Shown here one piece after another: positions 15,526 to 22,893 of a stretch of DNA of 64,000 bases. How positions within the stretch are numbered: position 1 is the stretch's first letter; every line of letters starts with the position of its first letter. This DNA is from Pelomonas sp046294815. GTDB lineage: Bacteria; Pseudomonadota; Gammaproteobacteria; Burkholderiales; Burkholderiaceae_C. Made by a program: the position numbers and the translations under genes. The DNA lies in NCBI GenBank assembly GCA_046294815.1, contig JBKBOJ010000003.1:9478-73477 (forward strand), in the 5' to 3' direction. The notes beneath the pieces are model-generated. The model ran no database searches. It was not told the DNA's origin and worked only from the letters and a program-made list of their open reading frames with translations.

Positions 15526-17976
15526 GTGGAATTGTTGATGACCATCAGCCTTATGTACCAGCGGCTTGACGAAGCGTTACTGCAAGTTCGCGGCAGGAGA
15601 ACTTCAAGCTGCCGGGTTGCGGCGGGCGAAACTTCCTTATTCGCGCCTACGCCTCCTGCGCGATCCCCTTATTCCTCGCCGGCTTATAAAGGAATACTGG
15701 CCTTATCCCGGCACACCCCCTTCACCCTCGGCACGACCGACTTCCTGCTGGACGGCCGGCCTCTGCAGATCCGCTGCGGCGAGATGCATTTCGCGCGCGT
15801 GCCGCGCGCCTATTGGCGCCACCGGCTGCAAGCCATCCAGGCCATGGGGCTGAACACCGTGTGCGCCTACCTGTTCTGGAACTTCCACGAATGGCGCGAG
15901 GGCCGCTACGACTGGGCTGGGCAGCGCGACGCCGCCGCGTTCTGCCAACTGGCGCAGGAGCTCGGCCTGTGGGTCATCCTGCGGCCTGGCCCCTATGCCT
16001 GCGCCGAGTGGGAGATGGGTGGCCTGCCGTGGTGGCTGCTCAAGCACCCCGGCGACGCCTTCCTGCGCACGCGCGACCCGGCCTATGTGGAGCCCGCCCG
16101 GCGCTGGCTGCGCGAGGTGGGCCGGGTGCTGGCGGCGCAGCAGATCACGCATGGCGGCCCCATCCTGATGGTGCAGGTGGAGAACGAATACGGCTTCTAC
16201 GGCGCCGATCTGGACTACATGCGCCGCATGCGCCAGGCGCTGCTGGATGGCGGCTTCGACGTGCCGTTGTTCCAGTGCAACCCGACCAATGCGGTCACCC
16301 GGACCCACATCCCCGAACTGCTGTCGGTGGCCAATTTCGGCAGCGACCCCCAGCGCGGCTTCGACGCGCTGCAGGCCCTGCAGCAAGGGCCGCTGATGTG
16401 CGGCGAGTACTACTCGGGTTGGTTCGACACCTGGGGCACGCCGCATCGCAAGGGCGACGCCGCCAAGGCCGTCGCCGACCTCGCCTGGATGCTGCAGGCC
16501 GGCGGCTCGTTCAGCCTCTACATGGCGCATGGCGGCACCAGCTTCGGCCTGTGGGGCGGCTGCGACCGGCCCTTCCGCCCCGACACCAGCAGCTACGACT
16601 ACGACGCCCCCATCAGCGAGGCCGGCTGGACCGGCGACAAGTTCGCCGCCTACCGCGACGCCCTGCGGCCTTTGCTGCCGGCCGGCGAGACGCTGCCCGC
16701 GCCGCCGCCGCGCAACCCCGTGATCGCCATTCCCGCCTTCACGCTGAACGAGGCGGCACCGGTGCTGGCCAATCTGCCGCCGCGCCGCCTGCGCGTGGAC
16801 AGCCCGCAGCCCATCGAGAGCTACGACATCAGCCGCGGCATCGTCGTCTACCGCACGACGCTGCCCGCCGGAGCGGCCGGCGTGCTGGAGGTGGCCAAGG
16901 CCCGCGACCTGGCCTGGGTGCATGTGGACGGCAAGCCGGCCGGCAGCTTCGACACCCGCCAGCGCCGCTACCGCGTGCGCCTGCCGGCGCGCCGCCGGCC
17001 GGCACGCGTCGAGATCCTGCTCTACACCATCGCGCGCGTGAACTTCGGCGTCGAGGTGCACGACCGCAAGGGCCTGCACGGCCCGGTGACGTTCACGCCC
17101 AGGGGCGGTGCGCCGCAGCCCGTCACGGGCTGGGAGATCCGCGCCATCGACTTCGACGCCGATGCCGCGCTGCCGCCGCTGAAGTTCCGCGCCGCCCGCC
17201 CGGCGGACTCGCGCCGCGCCGCGTTCTGGCGCGGCAGCTTCCGGCTCAACGCGGTCGGCGACAGCTTCCTGGACCTGTGCCACTGGGGCCAGGGCATCGT
17301 CTGGGTCAATGGCCATTGCCTGGGCCGCTACTGGAGCATAGGCCCGACGCAGACCATGTATTTGCCGGCGCCCTGGCTGCGACGTGGCCGCAACGACATC
17401 GTCGTGCTGGACCTGACCGGCCCGCGGCGCGCCGAGATCGCCGGGCGGACCGCGCCCATCCTCGACCGCCTGCGGCCCGAGCTGGACCTGCCCCAGCCCG
17501 CCCGCCACGCCCGCCCGCGGCTGGACGGCGTGGCACCCGTGCTGGACGGCGAGTTTGCGCCCGGCGCCGCCACCCAGCTGCTGCGCTTCGCGGCGCCGGC
17601 CAGCGGCCGCTTCTTCGCGCTGGAAGTGCCGGACCAGGCCGTCGCCGCCGTGGCCGAGATCGCGCTGCTCGACGCCGACGACAAGCCGCTGAACCAGTCC
17701 AACTGGACCATCGCCTACGTCAGCAGCGAGGAGCGGCTGAACGCCGACGGCTCGGCGCTCAATGCGATCAACGGCCAGAATTCCGACTGCTGGATCAGCG
17801 CGCACAGCCAGGCGCCGGCAGCGCCGCCGCCGCACCGGCTCATCGTCGACATGGGGCGCAGCGTCGAGGTCGCGGCGCTGCGCTACACGCCGCGCCAGGG
17901 GCCGGACGGCGTGCCCGGCCGCATCCGCCGCTACCGCGCCTATCTGGGCGACGCTCTGGTGGACAGGCCCGACTGA
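15526..17976 (+). CDS. GH35 beta-galactosidase, native N-terminus replaced by transposon sequence
   Basis: Glycoside hydrolase family 35 enzyme cleaving terminal beta-galactosides. Family homology begins at about residue 66 (FTLGTTDFLLDGRPLQIRCGE). The catalytic acid/base is in VENEYGFYG and the nucleophile in CGEYYSGWFDTWG. Beta-sandwich galactose-binding domains and a C-terminal F5/8-type (discoidin-like) domain follow, to 816 residues. The first ~65 residues come from the transposon end and show no homology or signal peptide, although the frame is open from ATG 15526 (or 15538) across the junction. The native start and secretion signal appear lost, so the enzyme, if made, would be cytoplasmic. 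Its 3' end overlaps the convergent EamA gene by 37 bases. Confidence 0.85.
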   Translation: MELLMTISLMYQRLDEALLQVRGRRTSSCRVAAGETSLFAPTPPARSPYSSPAYKGILALSRHTPFTLGTTDFLLDGRPLQIRCGEMHFARVPRAYWRHRLQAIQAMGLNTVCAYLFWNFHEWREGRYDWAGQRDAAAFCQLAQELGLWVILRPGPYACAEWEMGGLPWWLLKHPGDAFLRTRDPAYVEPARRWLREVGRVLAAQQITHGGPILMVQVENEYGFYGADLDYMRRMRQALLDGGFDVPLFQCNPTNAVTRTHIPELLSVANFGSDPQRGFDALQALQQGPLMCGEYYSGWFDTWGTPHRKGDAAKAVADLAWMLQAGGSFSLYMAHGGTSFGLWGGCDRPFRPDTSSYDYDAPISEAGWTGDKFAAYRDALRPLLPAGETLPAPPPRNPVIAIPAFTLNEAAPVLANLPPRRLRVDSPQPIESYDISRGIVVYRTTLPAGAAGVLEVAKARDLAWVHVDGKPAGSFDTRQRRYRVRLPARRRPARVEILLYTIARVNFGVEVHDRKGLHGPVTFTPRGGAPQPVTGWEIRAIDFDADAALPPLKFRAARPADSRRAAFWRGSFRLNAVGDSFLDLCHWGQGIVWVNGHCLGRYWSIGPTQTMYLPAPWLRRGRNDIVVLDLTGPRRAEIAGRTAPILDRLRPELDLPQPARHARPRLDGVAPVLDGEFAPGAATQLLRFAAPASGRFFALEVPDQAVAAVAEIALLDADDKPLNQSNWTIAYVSSEERLNADGSALNAINGQNSDCWISAHSQAPAAPPPHRLIVDMGRSVEVAALRYTPRQGPDGVPGRIRRYRAYLGDALVDRPD
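15682..15719 (-). repeat. Candidate terminal inverted repeat (outer end of Tn3 element)
   Basis: On the minus strand this 38-base segment starts GGGGTGTGCCGGGATAAGG and contains TTATAAG near its inner end. Length, the GGGG start and position upstream of tnpA all fit a Tn3-family terminal repeat. Homology of the right-hand frame to GH35 enzymes begins right after it (TTC ACC CTC GGC, FTLG, at 15721). No partner copy was found at the left, so the assignment rests on one end. The exact last base is 15719 or 15720 because of a run of five C. Confidence 0.6.
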
Positions 17977-18839
17977 ACCAGCCCCAACGCCAGCGCAATG
18001 CCCACCAGCACGATGGCGCCGCCCGCCACCATCTGCACCGTGACGGGCTCACTCAGGAACAGCCAGCCCCAAAGGATGGCGAACAGCGGGATCAGAAAGG
18101 TGACCGACACCGCATTGGTGGGCCCCACGCGGCTCATCAGCCGGAAGTACAGGACGTAGGCCACGGCCGTGCACAGCACGGCCAGCCCCAGCGCGCTCGC
18201 CCAGGCCAGGCCGCCAGGGCTCTGGGCCGGCCACAGCCCTGCCGCCGGCAGCGCCAGCAGCAGGGCTGCCGAGGCCTGGCTGCCGGTGGCCACGGCCAGC
18301 GGCGGCACGCCGCTGAGCCAGCGCCTGGTCGCGTTGGCCGCGAGGCCGTAGCACAGCGTCGCGCCCAGGCAAGCCAGCAGCGCCCACAGGCCGCTGTGGT
18401 CGGCACCAGGCTTGAAGCTGGCCTTGTCCCAGGCCAGAAAAGCCACGCCCGCGAAGCCGATCAGCAGGCCCAGCACGCGCAGTCGCGTCAGCCCCTGGCG
18501 CAGCCAGACGAAGGCGACCACGGCCGTCCACAGCGGCGTGGTCGCGTTGACGATGCTGGACAGGCCCGCCGTGATGGACAGCGCCGCGAACGAGAACAGC
18601 GCAAACGGAATCGCGCTGTTCAGCGCCCCCACCAGCAGCAGGCCACGCCAGTGCGTGCGCAGCGCGCCCAGGCCGCCGCGCAAGGCCAGCAGCGGGATCA
18701 GCAGCAGGCTCGCCAGCGCCACCCGCACGAAGGCCAGCGCGACCGGCCCGAACTCGTGCGCGCCCAGCCGCATGAACAGGAAGGACGCGCCCCACAGCGC
18801 CGCGAGCAGCACCAACTCGCCGAGGTCAAAGGCTCTCAT
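17940..18839 (-). CDS. EamA-family DMT transporter
   Basis: Drug/metabolite transporter superfamily protein of 299 residues with about ten membrane helices and the two EamA repeats (first from LGELVLLAALWGASFLFMR, second from GLWALLACLGATLCYGLA). Members export amino acids or other small metabolites; the substrate here is unknown. The ATG at 18839 overlaps the ogt stop (ATGA), so the gene is coupled to the DNA-repair genes upstream; a longer in-frame reading into ogt has no family content. Its 3' end overlaps the convergent beta-galactosidase gene. Confidence 0.9.
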   Translation of the reverse strand: MRAFDLGELVLLAALWGASFLFMRLGAHEFGPVALAFVRVALASLLLIPLLALRGGLGALRTHWRGLLLVGALNSAIPFALFSFAALSITAGLSSIVNATTPLWTAVVAFVWLRQGLTRLRVLGLLIGFAGVAFLAWDKASFKPGADHSGLWALLACLGATLCYGLAANATRRWLSGVPPLAVATGSQASAALLLALPAAGLWPAQSPGGLAWASALGLAVLCTAVAYVLYFRLMSRVGPTNAVSVTFLIPLFAILWGWLFLSEPVTVQMVAGGAIVLVGIALALGLVQSGLSTRASPR

Positions 18840-19333
18840 GCGCGCAGTTGCTCCAGGGCCAGCAAGGCCTGCTTGCGCTGCAGTCCGCCGGCATAGCCGG
18901 TGAGAGACCCGTCGGCACCGACGACGCGGTGACAGGGCACGAGCACCGAGATCGGGTTGCGCGCCACCGCCGCGCCGACCGCCCTTGCGGCACGCGCGGC
19001 ACTGGCCCGGCCCAGCCGCGCGGCCAGTGCGCCATAGGTGTCGGGCCGACCGGGCGGGATCTCCAGCAGCGCCCGCCAGACCGCGCGCTGGAAGGGCGTG
19101 CCGGCGGGATCCAGCGGCGGCAGCGTGAAAGGTTTGCCGCCGAAGTAAGCCGTCAGCGCGGCGGCCGTGGCGGCCAGCACCGCGTCGTGGCCGTCGTCCT
19201 CGGGCACGTCCAGCACGCCGGGGTGGTGCTTCTGGCCGTCGAACCACAGGCCCGACAGCCCCGCGGCGCTGCGTGCGGCCGTCAGCGGGCCCAGCGGCGT
19301 CGCGATGCGGCCTTGCAGGATGTGGTGGCTCAT
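18836..19333 (-). CDS. ogt: Methylated-DNA--protein-cysteine methyltransferase
   Basis: Suicide repair protein of 165 residues that takes alkyl groups from O6-alkylguanine or O4-alkylthymine onto its own Cys. The active-site motif is visible as VLVPCHRVVGADGSLTGYAGG, within the C-terminal MGMT DNA-binding domain (from about GTPFQRAVWRALLEIPPG), and a short N-terminal domain precedes it. The start at 19333 (MSHHILQG) overlaps the stop of the Ada/AlkA gene (ATGA), and its own stop overlaps the EamA start. It supplies the O6-alkylguanine function that the Ada protein upstream lacks. Confidence 0.95.
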   Translation of the reverse strand: MSHHILQGRIATPLGPLTAARSAAGLSGLWFDGQKHHPGVLDVPEDDGHDAVLAATAAALTAYFGGKPFTLPPLDPAGTPFQRAVWRALLEIPPGRPDTYGALAARLGRASAARAARAVGAAVARNPISVLVPCHRVVGADGSLTGYAGGLQRKQALLALEQLRA

Positions 19334-20757
19334 GCGTGTCTCCAAAGATGCAGGACGGCGTAGCTGCGGAAGGGGCGCCAGCGCTCCGCGGCGGCCAGAT
19401 AGGCCTGGCCGCCGACGCCCAGCGCCTTGCGCAGCACCACGTCGCCGGGCGGAAAGGCGTCGGGCCAGGACCAGCCACGCATCAGCATGTAGCTGGCCGT
19501 CCAGGGGCCGATGCCGGGGATGCCGCACAGCTGCGCGGCCGCCGCGTCGGGCTCACCCTCGCGGCGCGCAAAGGCCAGCGTGGGCCAAGCCTGCGCCAGC
19601 GCGATCAAGCTGTCGGCACGCCGGCCGGTGATGCCCAGTGACGCGACGTCAGCACGCGTCGCGACGGCGATGCGCTCGGGTGTCGGGAACAAGCGCAGGC
19701 ACTGCGCCGGCGCGTCAGCCAGCGTCTCGCCGAAGCGCTCGACAAGGCGGCCTGCCAGCGTGCGCGCTGCCGCCACCGTCACCTGCTGGCCCAGCACGGC
19801 GCGCACGGCGAGTTCGAAGCGGTCCAGGCAGCCCGGCAGCCGCTGGCCCGGCACGCTGCCTTCGCCCAGCGCGGACGCAATCGCGTTCGGGTCGGCGTCC
19901 AGGTCCAGCCAGCGGCGCAGCCGCGGCAGCAGCGCGCTGACGGCCGGCCACAGCGTGGACGAGAGTTCCACGCCCACTTCGCCCGGCCGCTCGAAGCTCG
20001 CGCGCAGCCAGCCCGCATGGCGCCGGCCGGCATGCATCAGCGCGAGGCTGCGCGTGATGCCGTCGCTGCCCACCGTCTCCACCCCGGCCACCGCGCGCGG
20101 CCGCAGAAACGCCAACACGCCGGCCACGTCATAGGGCTCGCGGTAGCCCAGCCGCAGCCGCGACAGCGCCGCCCTGCCCCCGCCTTGCTTGCGCAGCGCC
20201 GTGGGCTGCAGCCGGTAGTGCGCGACGAAAGCCGCGTTGAAGCGCCGCAGGCTCGCAAAGCCGGCCGCGAACGCGACCTCGTGGACCGGCAGCGTGCTGT
20301 CGGTCAGCAAGGCCTTGGCCAGCAGCAGCCGGCGCGTCTGCAGGTACTGCAGCGGCGCCACGCCGTGCTCGGCGTGGAAGATGCGGCGCAGGTGGCGGCT
20401 CGTGATGCCCAGGTGCCTCGCAAGGTCCTCGACGCTGGCGTTGGCGTCGTCGCAGGCATCCAGCCACGCGGCGGCCTGCTGGGCCAGCGTGCGCGAGGCG
20501 TCCATGGTCGTCCATGGCAGCGCGCGCGGCGCCAGCTCGGGCCGGCACTTCATGCAGGGGCGAAAGCGCGCCGCCTCGGCCTGGGCGGCTGTCGTGAAGA
20601 AACGGCAGTTCTCGCGCCGCGGCAGCCGGACGCGGCAGACGGGGCGGCAGTAGATGCCGGTGGACGTGACGCCCACGAAGAGGCGGCCGTCGAAGCGGGC
20701 ATCGCGCGCCTGCAGCGCGGCGTAGGCGGCGTCGGGCGGCAGGGGCTGGGTCAACAT
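19330..20757 (-). CDS. alkA: Ada regulator/AlkA 3-methyladenine DNA glycosylase fusion
   Basis: A 475-residue fusion. The N-terminal Ada metal-binding domain has GIYCRPVC and RPCMKC, the four Zn-ligand Cys, of which the first is the methylphosphotriester acceptor. An AraC-type helix-turn-helix region follows (VEDLARHLGITSRHLRRIF; FAAGFASLRRFNAAF). The C-terminal part is an AlkA glycosylase with the helix-hairpin-helix GIPGIGPWTA and catalytic Asp in PPGDVVLRKAL. The protein can therefore sense alkylated phosphates, regulate transcription and excise alkylated purines. It heads a coupled operon with ogt and the EamA gene. A dyad lies 23 bases upstream of its start. Confidence 0.95.
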   Translation of the reverse strand: MLTQPLPPDAAYAALQARDARFDGRLFVGVTSTGIYCRPVCRVRLPRRENCRFFTTAAQAEAARFRPCMKCRPELAPRALPWTTMDASRTLAQQAAAWLDACDDANASVEDLARHLGITSRHLRRIFHAEHGVAPLQYLQTRRLLLAKALLTDSTLPVHEVAFAAGFASLRRFNAAFVAHYRLQPTALRKQGGGRAALSRLRLGYREPYDVAGVLAFLRPRAVAGVETVGSDGITRSLALMHAGRRHAGWLRASFERPGEVGVELSSTLWPAVSALLPRLRRWLDLDADPNAIASALGEGSVPGQRLPGCLDRFELAVRAVLGQQVTVAAARTLAGRLVERFGETLADAPAQCLRLFPTPERIAVATRADVASLGITGRRADSLIALAQAWPTLAFARREGEPDAAAAQLCGIPGIGPWTASYMLMRGWSWPDAFPPGDVVLRKALGVGGQAYLAAAERWRPFRSYAVLHLWRHA

Positions 20758-20779
20758 GCGGCCAGTCTAGGCCTTGGCC

Positions 20780-20796
20780 CTGCCAGGTTCTGGCAG
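20780..20796. promoter_or_regulatory. Perfect inverted repeat upstream of the ada/alkA operon
   Basis: CTGCCAG (20780-20786) and CTGGCAG (20790-20796) form a 7-base dyad with a 3-base spacer, 22 bases upstream of the ada/alkA ATG. It is well placed as an operator. A TAGACT hexamer (minus strand, 20769-20764) lies between the dyad and the start codon. Which protein binds is unknown; Ada autoregulation is one possibility. Confidence 0.4.
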
Positions 20797-20889
20797 TTTT
20801 CGGACATGCCCCTGGCCGAGCGCCGGCGCAAGCGCAACTGCTGGCGCAAGAGCGGGTGCCGCGCGGCATGGGGCAGCCGCGCCGTGGGC

Positions 20890-21633
20890 CTACATCGCCT
20901 TGAACAGGTGCACGTAAGCGCGGCTGACGGGCAGCTCCCGCGCCCAGCCCTTGACGCGCACGAACAGCCGGCTGTGCTCGTCGCGGCGCGTGCCGGCCAG
21001 GTGGTCGAGGTTGATGATGGTGGAGCGGTGCACCTGCCAGAAGCGCTCCGGGTCCAGCTGGGCCGCGAGCTCGATGATGGGCGTGCGGATCAGGTGCTCG
21101 GCCGTGGCCGTCTGCACGACGGTGTACTTGTCGTCGGCATGGAAGAACAGCACCTCGCCGACGGGGATCTGGTGCATCAGCTCGCCCTGGGCTGCGCGCA
21201 CATAGCGCAGCCGCGCCGGCGCGGCGACGGCCGGCAGCAGGCGCTTGAGCGTCTCGGCCAGCGCGCCGTCGGCGGCAGGGGCGGCCTGCTGCAGGCGGCC
21301 GACGCAGGCGGCCAGGCGCTCCGGCTTCAAGGGCTTGAGCAGGTAGTCCACGGCGCGCGCCTCGAAGGCGTCGACGGCGTACTGGTCGTAGGCCGTCACG
21401 AAGACCACGCGCGTCGCACCCTCGATGCCCTGGGCCACTTCCAGGCCGCTCAGCCCCGGCATCTGGATGTCCAGGAAGGCCACGTCGGGCGCCAGCTCGG
21501 CAATCGCGCGCGCCGCCTCGACGCCGTTGGCCGCCAGCGGCAGCACGCGCAACTCGGGCCAGGCCTGGGCGAGCTGGGCCTTCAGGTACTGGGCCAGGTG
21601 GGGTTCGTCGTCGGCAATCAGAGCGGTGGGCAT
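20890..21633 (-). CDS. LytTR-family response regulator
   Basis: Transcription regulator of 247 residues. The N-terminal receiver has the acidic pair ADDEP, the phospho-acceptor Asp55 (FLDIQMPG), Thr in FVTAYD and Lys in LLKPLKP. The C-terminal LytTR DNA-binding domain (from about residue 145: VGEVLFFHADDKYTVVQT, FWQVHRSTIINLDHLAG, LPVSRAYV) recognises DNA by beta strands. It follows the sensor gene after 3 bases, forming an AlgZ/AlgR- or LytS/LytT-like two-component operon. The target genes cannot be told from this window. Confidence 0.94.
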   Translation of the reverse strand: MPTALIADDEPHLAQYLKAQLAQAWPELRVLPLAANGVEAARAIAELAPDVAFLDIQMPGLSGLEVAQGIEGATRVVFVTAYDQYAVDAFEARAVDYLLKPLKPERLAACVGRLQQAAPAADGALAETLKRLLPAVAAPARLRYVRAAQGELMHQIPVGEVLFFHADDKYTVVQTATAEHLIRTPIIELAAQLDPERFWQVHRSTIINLDHLAGTRRDEHSRLFVRVKGWARELPVSRAYVHLFKAM

Positions 21634-21636
21634 GGT

Positions 21637-22758
21637 TCAGTGGAGCATGGGGATGGAGATGCGGGCGAGCGTGCCGCCACCGGCGCGGGGCTGCAAGGTC
21701 AGCGTGGCGGACGGCCCCCAGCGCGCGGCCAGGCGGGCACGGACGTTGGCCAGCGCGACGCCGTTGCCGGGGCGCCGGCGCGGGCCATCGAGCCCCTGGC
21801 CGTCGTCCTCGACATCGAGGATCAGACGGCCAGCGTCGCGCCGTGCCGTCACGGCGACCTCGCCACCGGCGATCTGCGGCTCCAGACCGTGATGGATGGC
21901 GTTCTCCACCAGCGGCTGCACCAACAGCGGCGGCAGCGCCACGCTGCCCAGCTCGGCCGGCAGTGCCAGCCGCACGCGCAGCCGCTCGCCCATGCGCAGC
22001 TGCATCAGCGCAAGATAGGCCTCCAGCAGTGCGAACTCCTGGGCCAGCGTCGTTGCCTCGCCACGCAGCTGCCCCAGACTGGCGCGCAGGTAGTCGGTGA
22101 AGCGCTCCAGCATGCGCTTGGCCCGCTCGGGGTCGAAGTCGATCAGGCTTTGCACATTGGCCAGGGTGTTGAACAGGAAATGTGGCTCGATCTGGCCTTG
22201 CAGCAGCCGCAGCTGCGCCTCGTTGATGCGCGCCTGCAGCGCCTCGTGCTTCCAGCGGGCGCGGTAGCGCAGGCCGATGAAGAACGACACCAGCAGCGTG
22301 ATGCCCATGAACTGCGCCCAAAAGCCCGGCTGGGCCAGCGCCCGATACCAGCCCGGCATGGACCAGACCAGGTCCACGGCCGACAGCCCGATGACGACGC
22401 CGACGGCCGAGCAGACCATGGACGCGCCGACGTAGAACATGCCGGCCCGCCAGTCCCGCCAGGCCGTCACCGTGTCCAGCCAGCGCTGCGGGGCGAGCTT
22501 CTCGAAGCCACGGAAGCCCAGGAAGAAGCAGGCCGTCACGCAGGCGCTGACCAGCAGGTGGCCGGGCACGTCCTTGCGCCACCAATGCGCCGTGCCCAGG
22601 CGGCCGAGCTGCAGGCCGTGAATCACGGCGAACAACAGCCCGAAGCCGAGCAGCCATAGCAGGTAGATCAACAGCCGCACGCGCAGGCGGTCTGGGCGGT
22701 GCTTCATCAGCACGCGCTGGTGGCGCCAGGCCTGGGCGAATTCCGCAACAAAGCTCAT
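21637..22758 (-). CDS. LytS/AlgZ-like membrane sensor histidine kinase
   Basis: Sensor kinase of 373 residues with four or more membrane helices in the first ~165 residues, then the His_kinase (PF06580-type) domain. The phosphorylated His is in GQIEPHFLFNTLANVQSLID, the N box in LVENAIHHGLEPQ and the G region in PGNGVALANVRARL. The start at 22758 (MSFVAEFAQAW) gives normal family length; the reading frame runs on upstream into the divergent phosphomannomutase region without homology. It pairs with the LytTR regulator 3 bases downstream. Confidence 0.92.
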   Translation of the reverse strand: MSFVAEFAQAWRHQRVLMKHRPDRLRVRLLIYLLWLLGFGLLFAVIHGLQLGRLGTAHWWRKDVPGHLLVSACVTACFFLGFRGFEKLAPQRWLDTVTAWRDWRAGMFYVGASMVCSAVGVVIGLSAVDLVWSMPGWYRALAQPGFWAQFMGITLLVSFFIGLRYRARWKHEALQARINEAQLRLLQGQIEPHFLFNTLANVQSLIDFDPERAKRMLERFTDYLRASLGQLRGEATTLAQEFALLEAYLALMQLRMGERLRVRLALPAELGSVALPPLLVQPLVENAIHHGLEPQIAGGEVAVTARRDAGRLILDVEDDGQGLDGPRRRPGNGVALANVRARLAARWGPSATLTLQPRAGGGTLARISIPMLH

Positions 22759-22893
22759 GGCGTGGCAGTGTAGGAAGGCGCTGCGGCATGCCCCCTGCAC
22801 GAGCGACCAATCGACAGCCGGCGCGACGGACGGCCGCCATGGGCCATGCCTACAATCCGCCGCGCTTTCAAACCCAGCTTTTCTGAGGGACTC

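Larger units (their letters stand above)
12020..15719 (-). mobile_element. Tn3-family transposon remnant, left end lost
   Basis: The segment holds a full-length Tn3-family transposase, a small overlapping gene, and the first ~110 bases of a HAD-like passenger gene, all read leftward. The right boundary is a candidate 38-bp terminal repeat at 15682-15719, beginning GGGGTGTGCCGGGATAAGG on the minus strand. No second copy of that repeat is visible near 12020, where the HAD gene breaks off into cusR, so the left end was deleted. No resolvase gene or res site was recognised inside. It separates the metal-resistance genes from the chromosome on the right. Confidence 0.75.

Noticed and set aside
15703..17835. 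Long minus-strand frame opposite the beta-galactosidase
   Set aside because: A mirror frame of the GC-rich GH35 gene without domains; the plus-strand frame has clear catalytic motifs.
20017..22659. Long plus-strand open frame opposite ada/alkA, LytTR and sensor genes
   Set aside because: Composition is that of an antisense shadow (His, Arg, Gln-rich) with no recognisable domain, while the minus strand holds three well-conserved genes.
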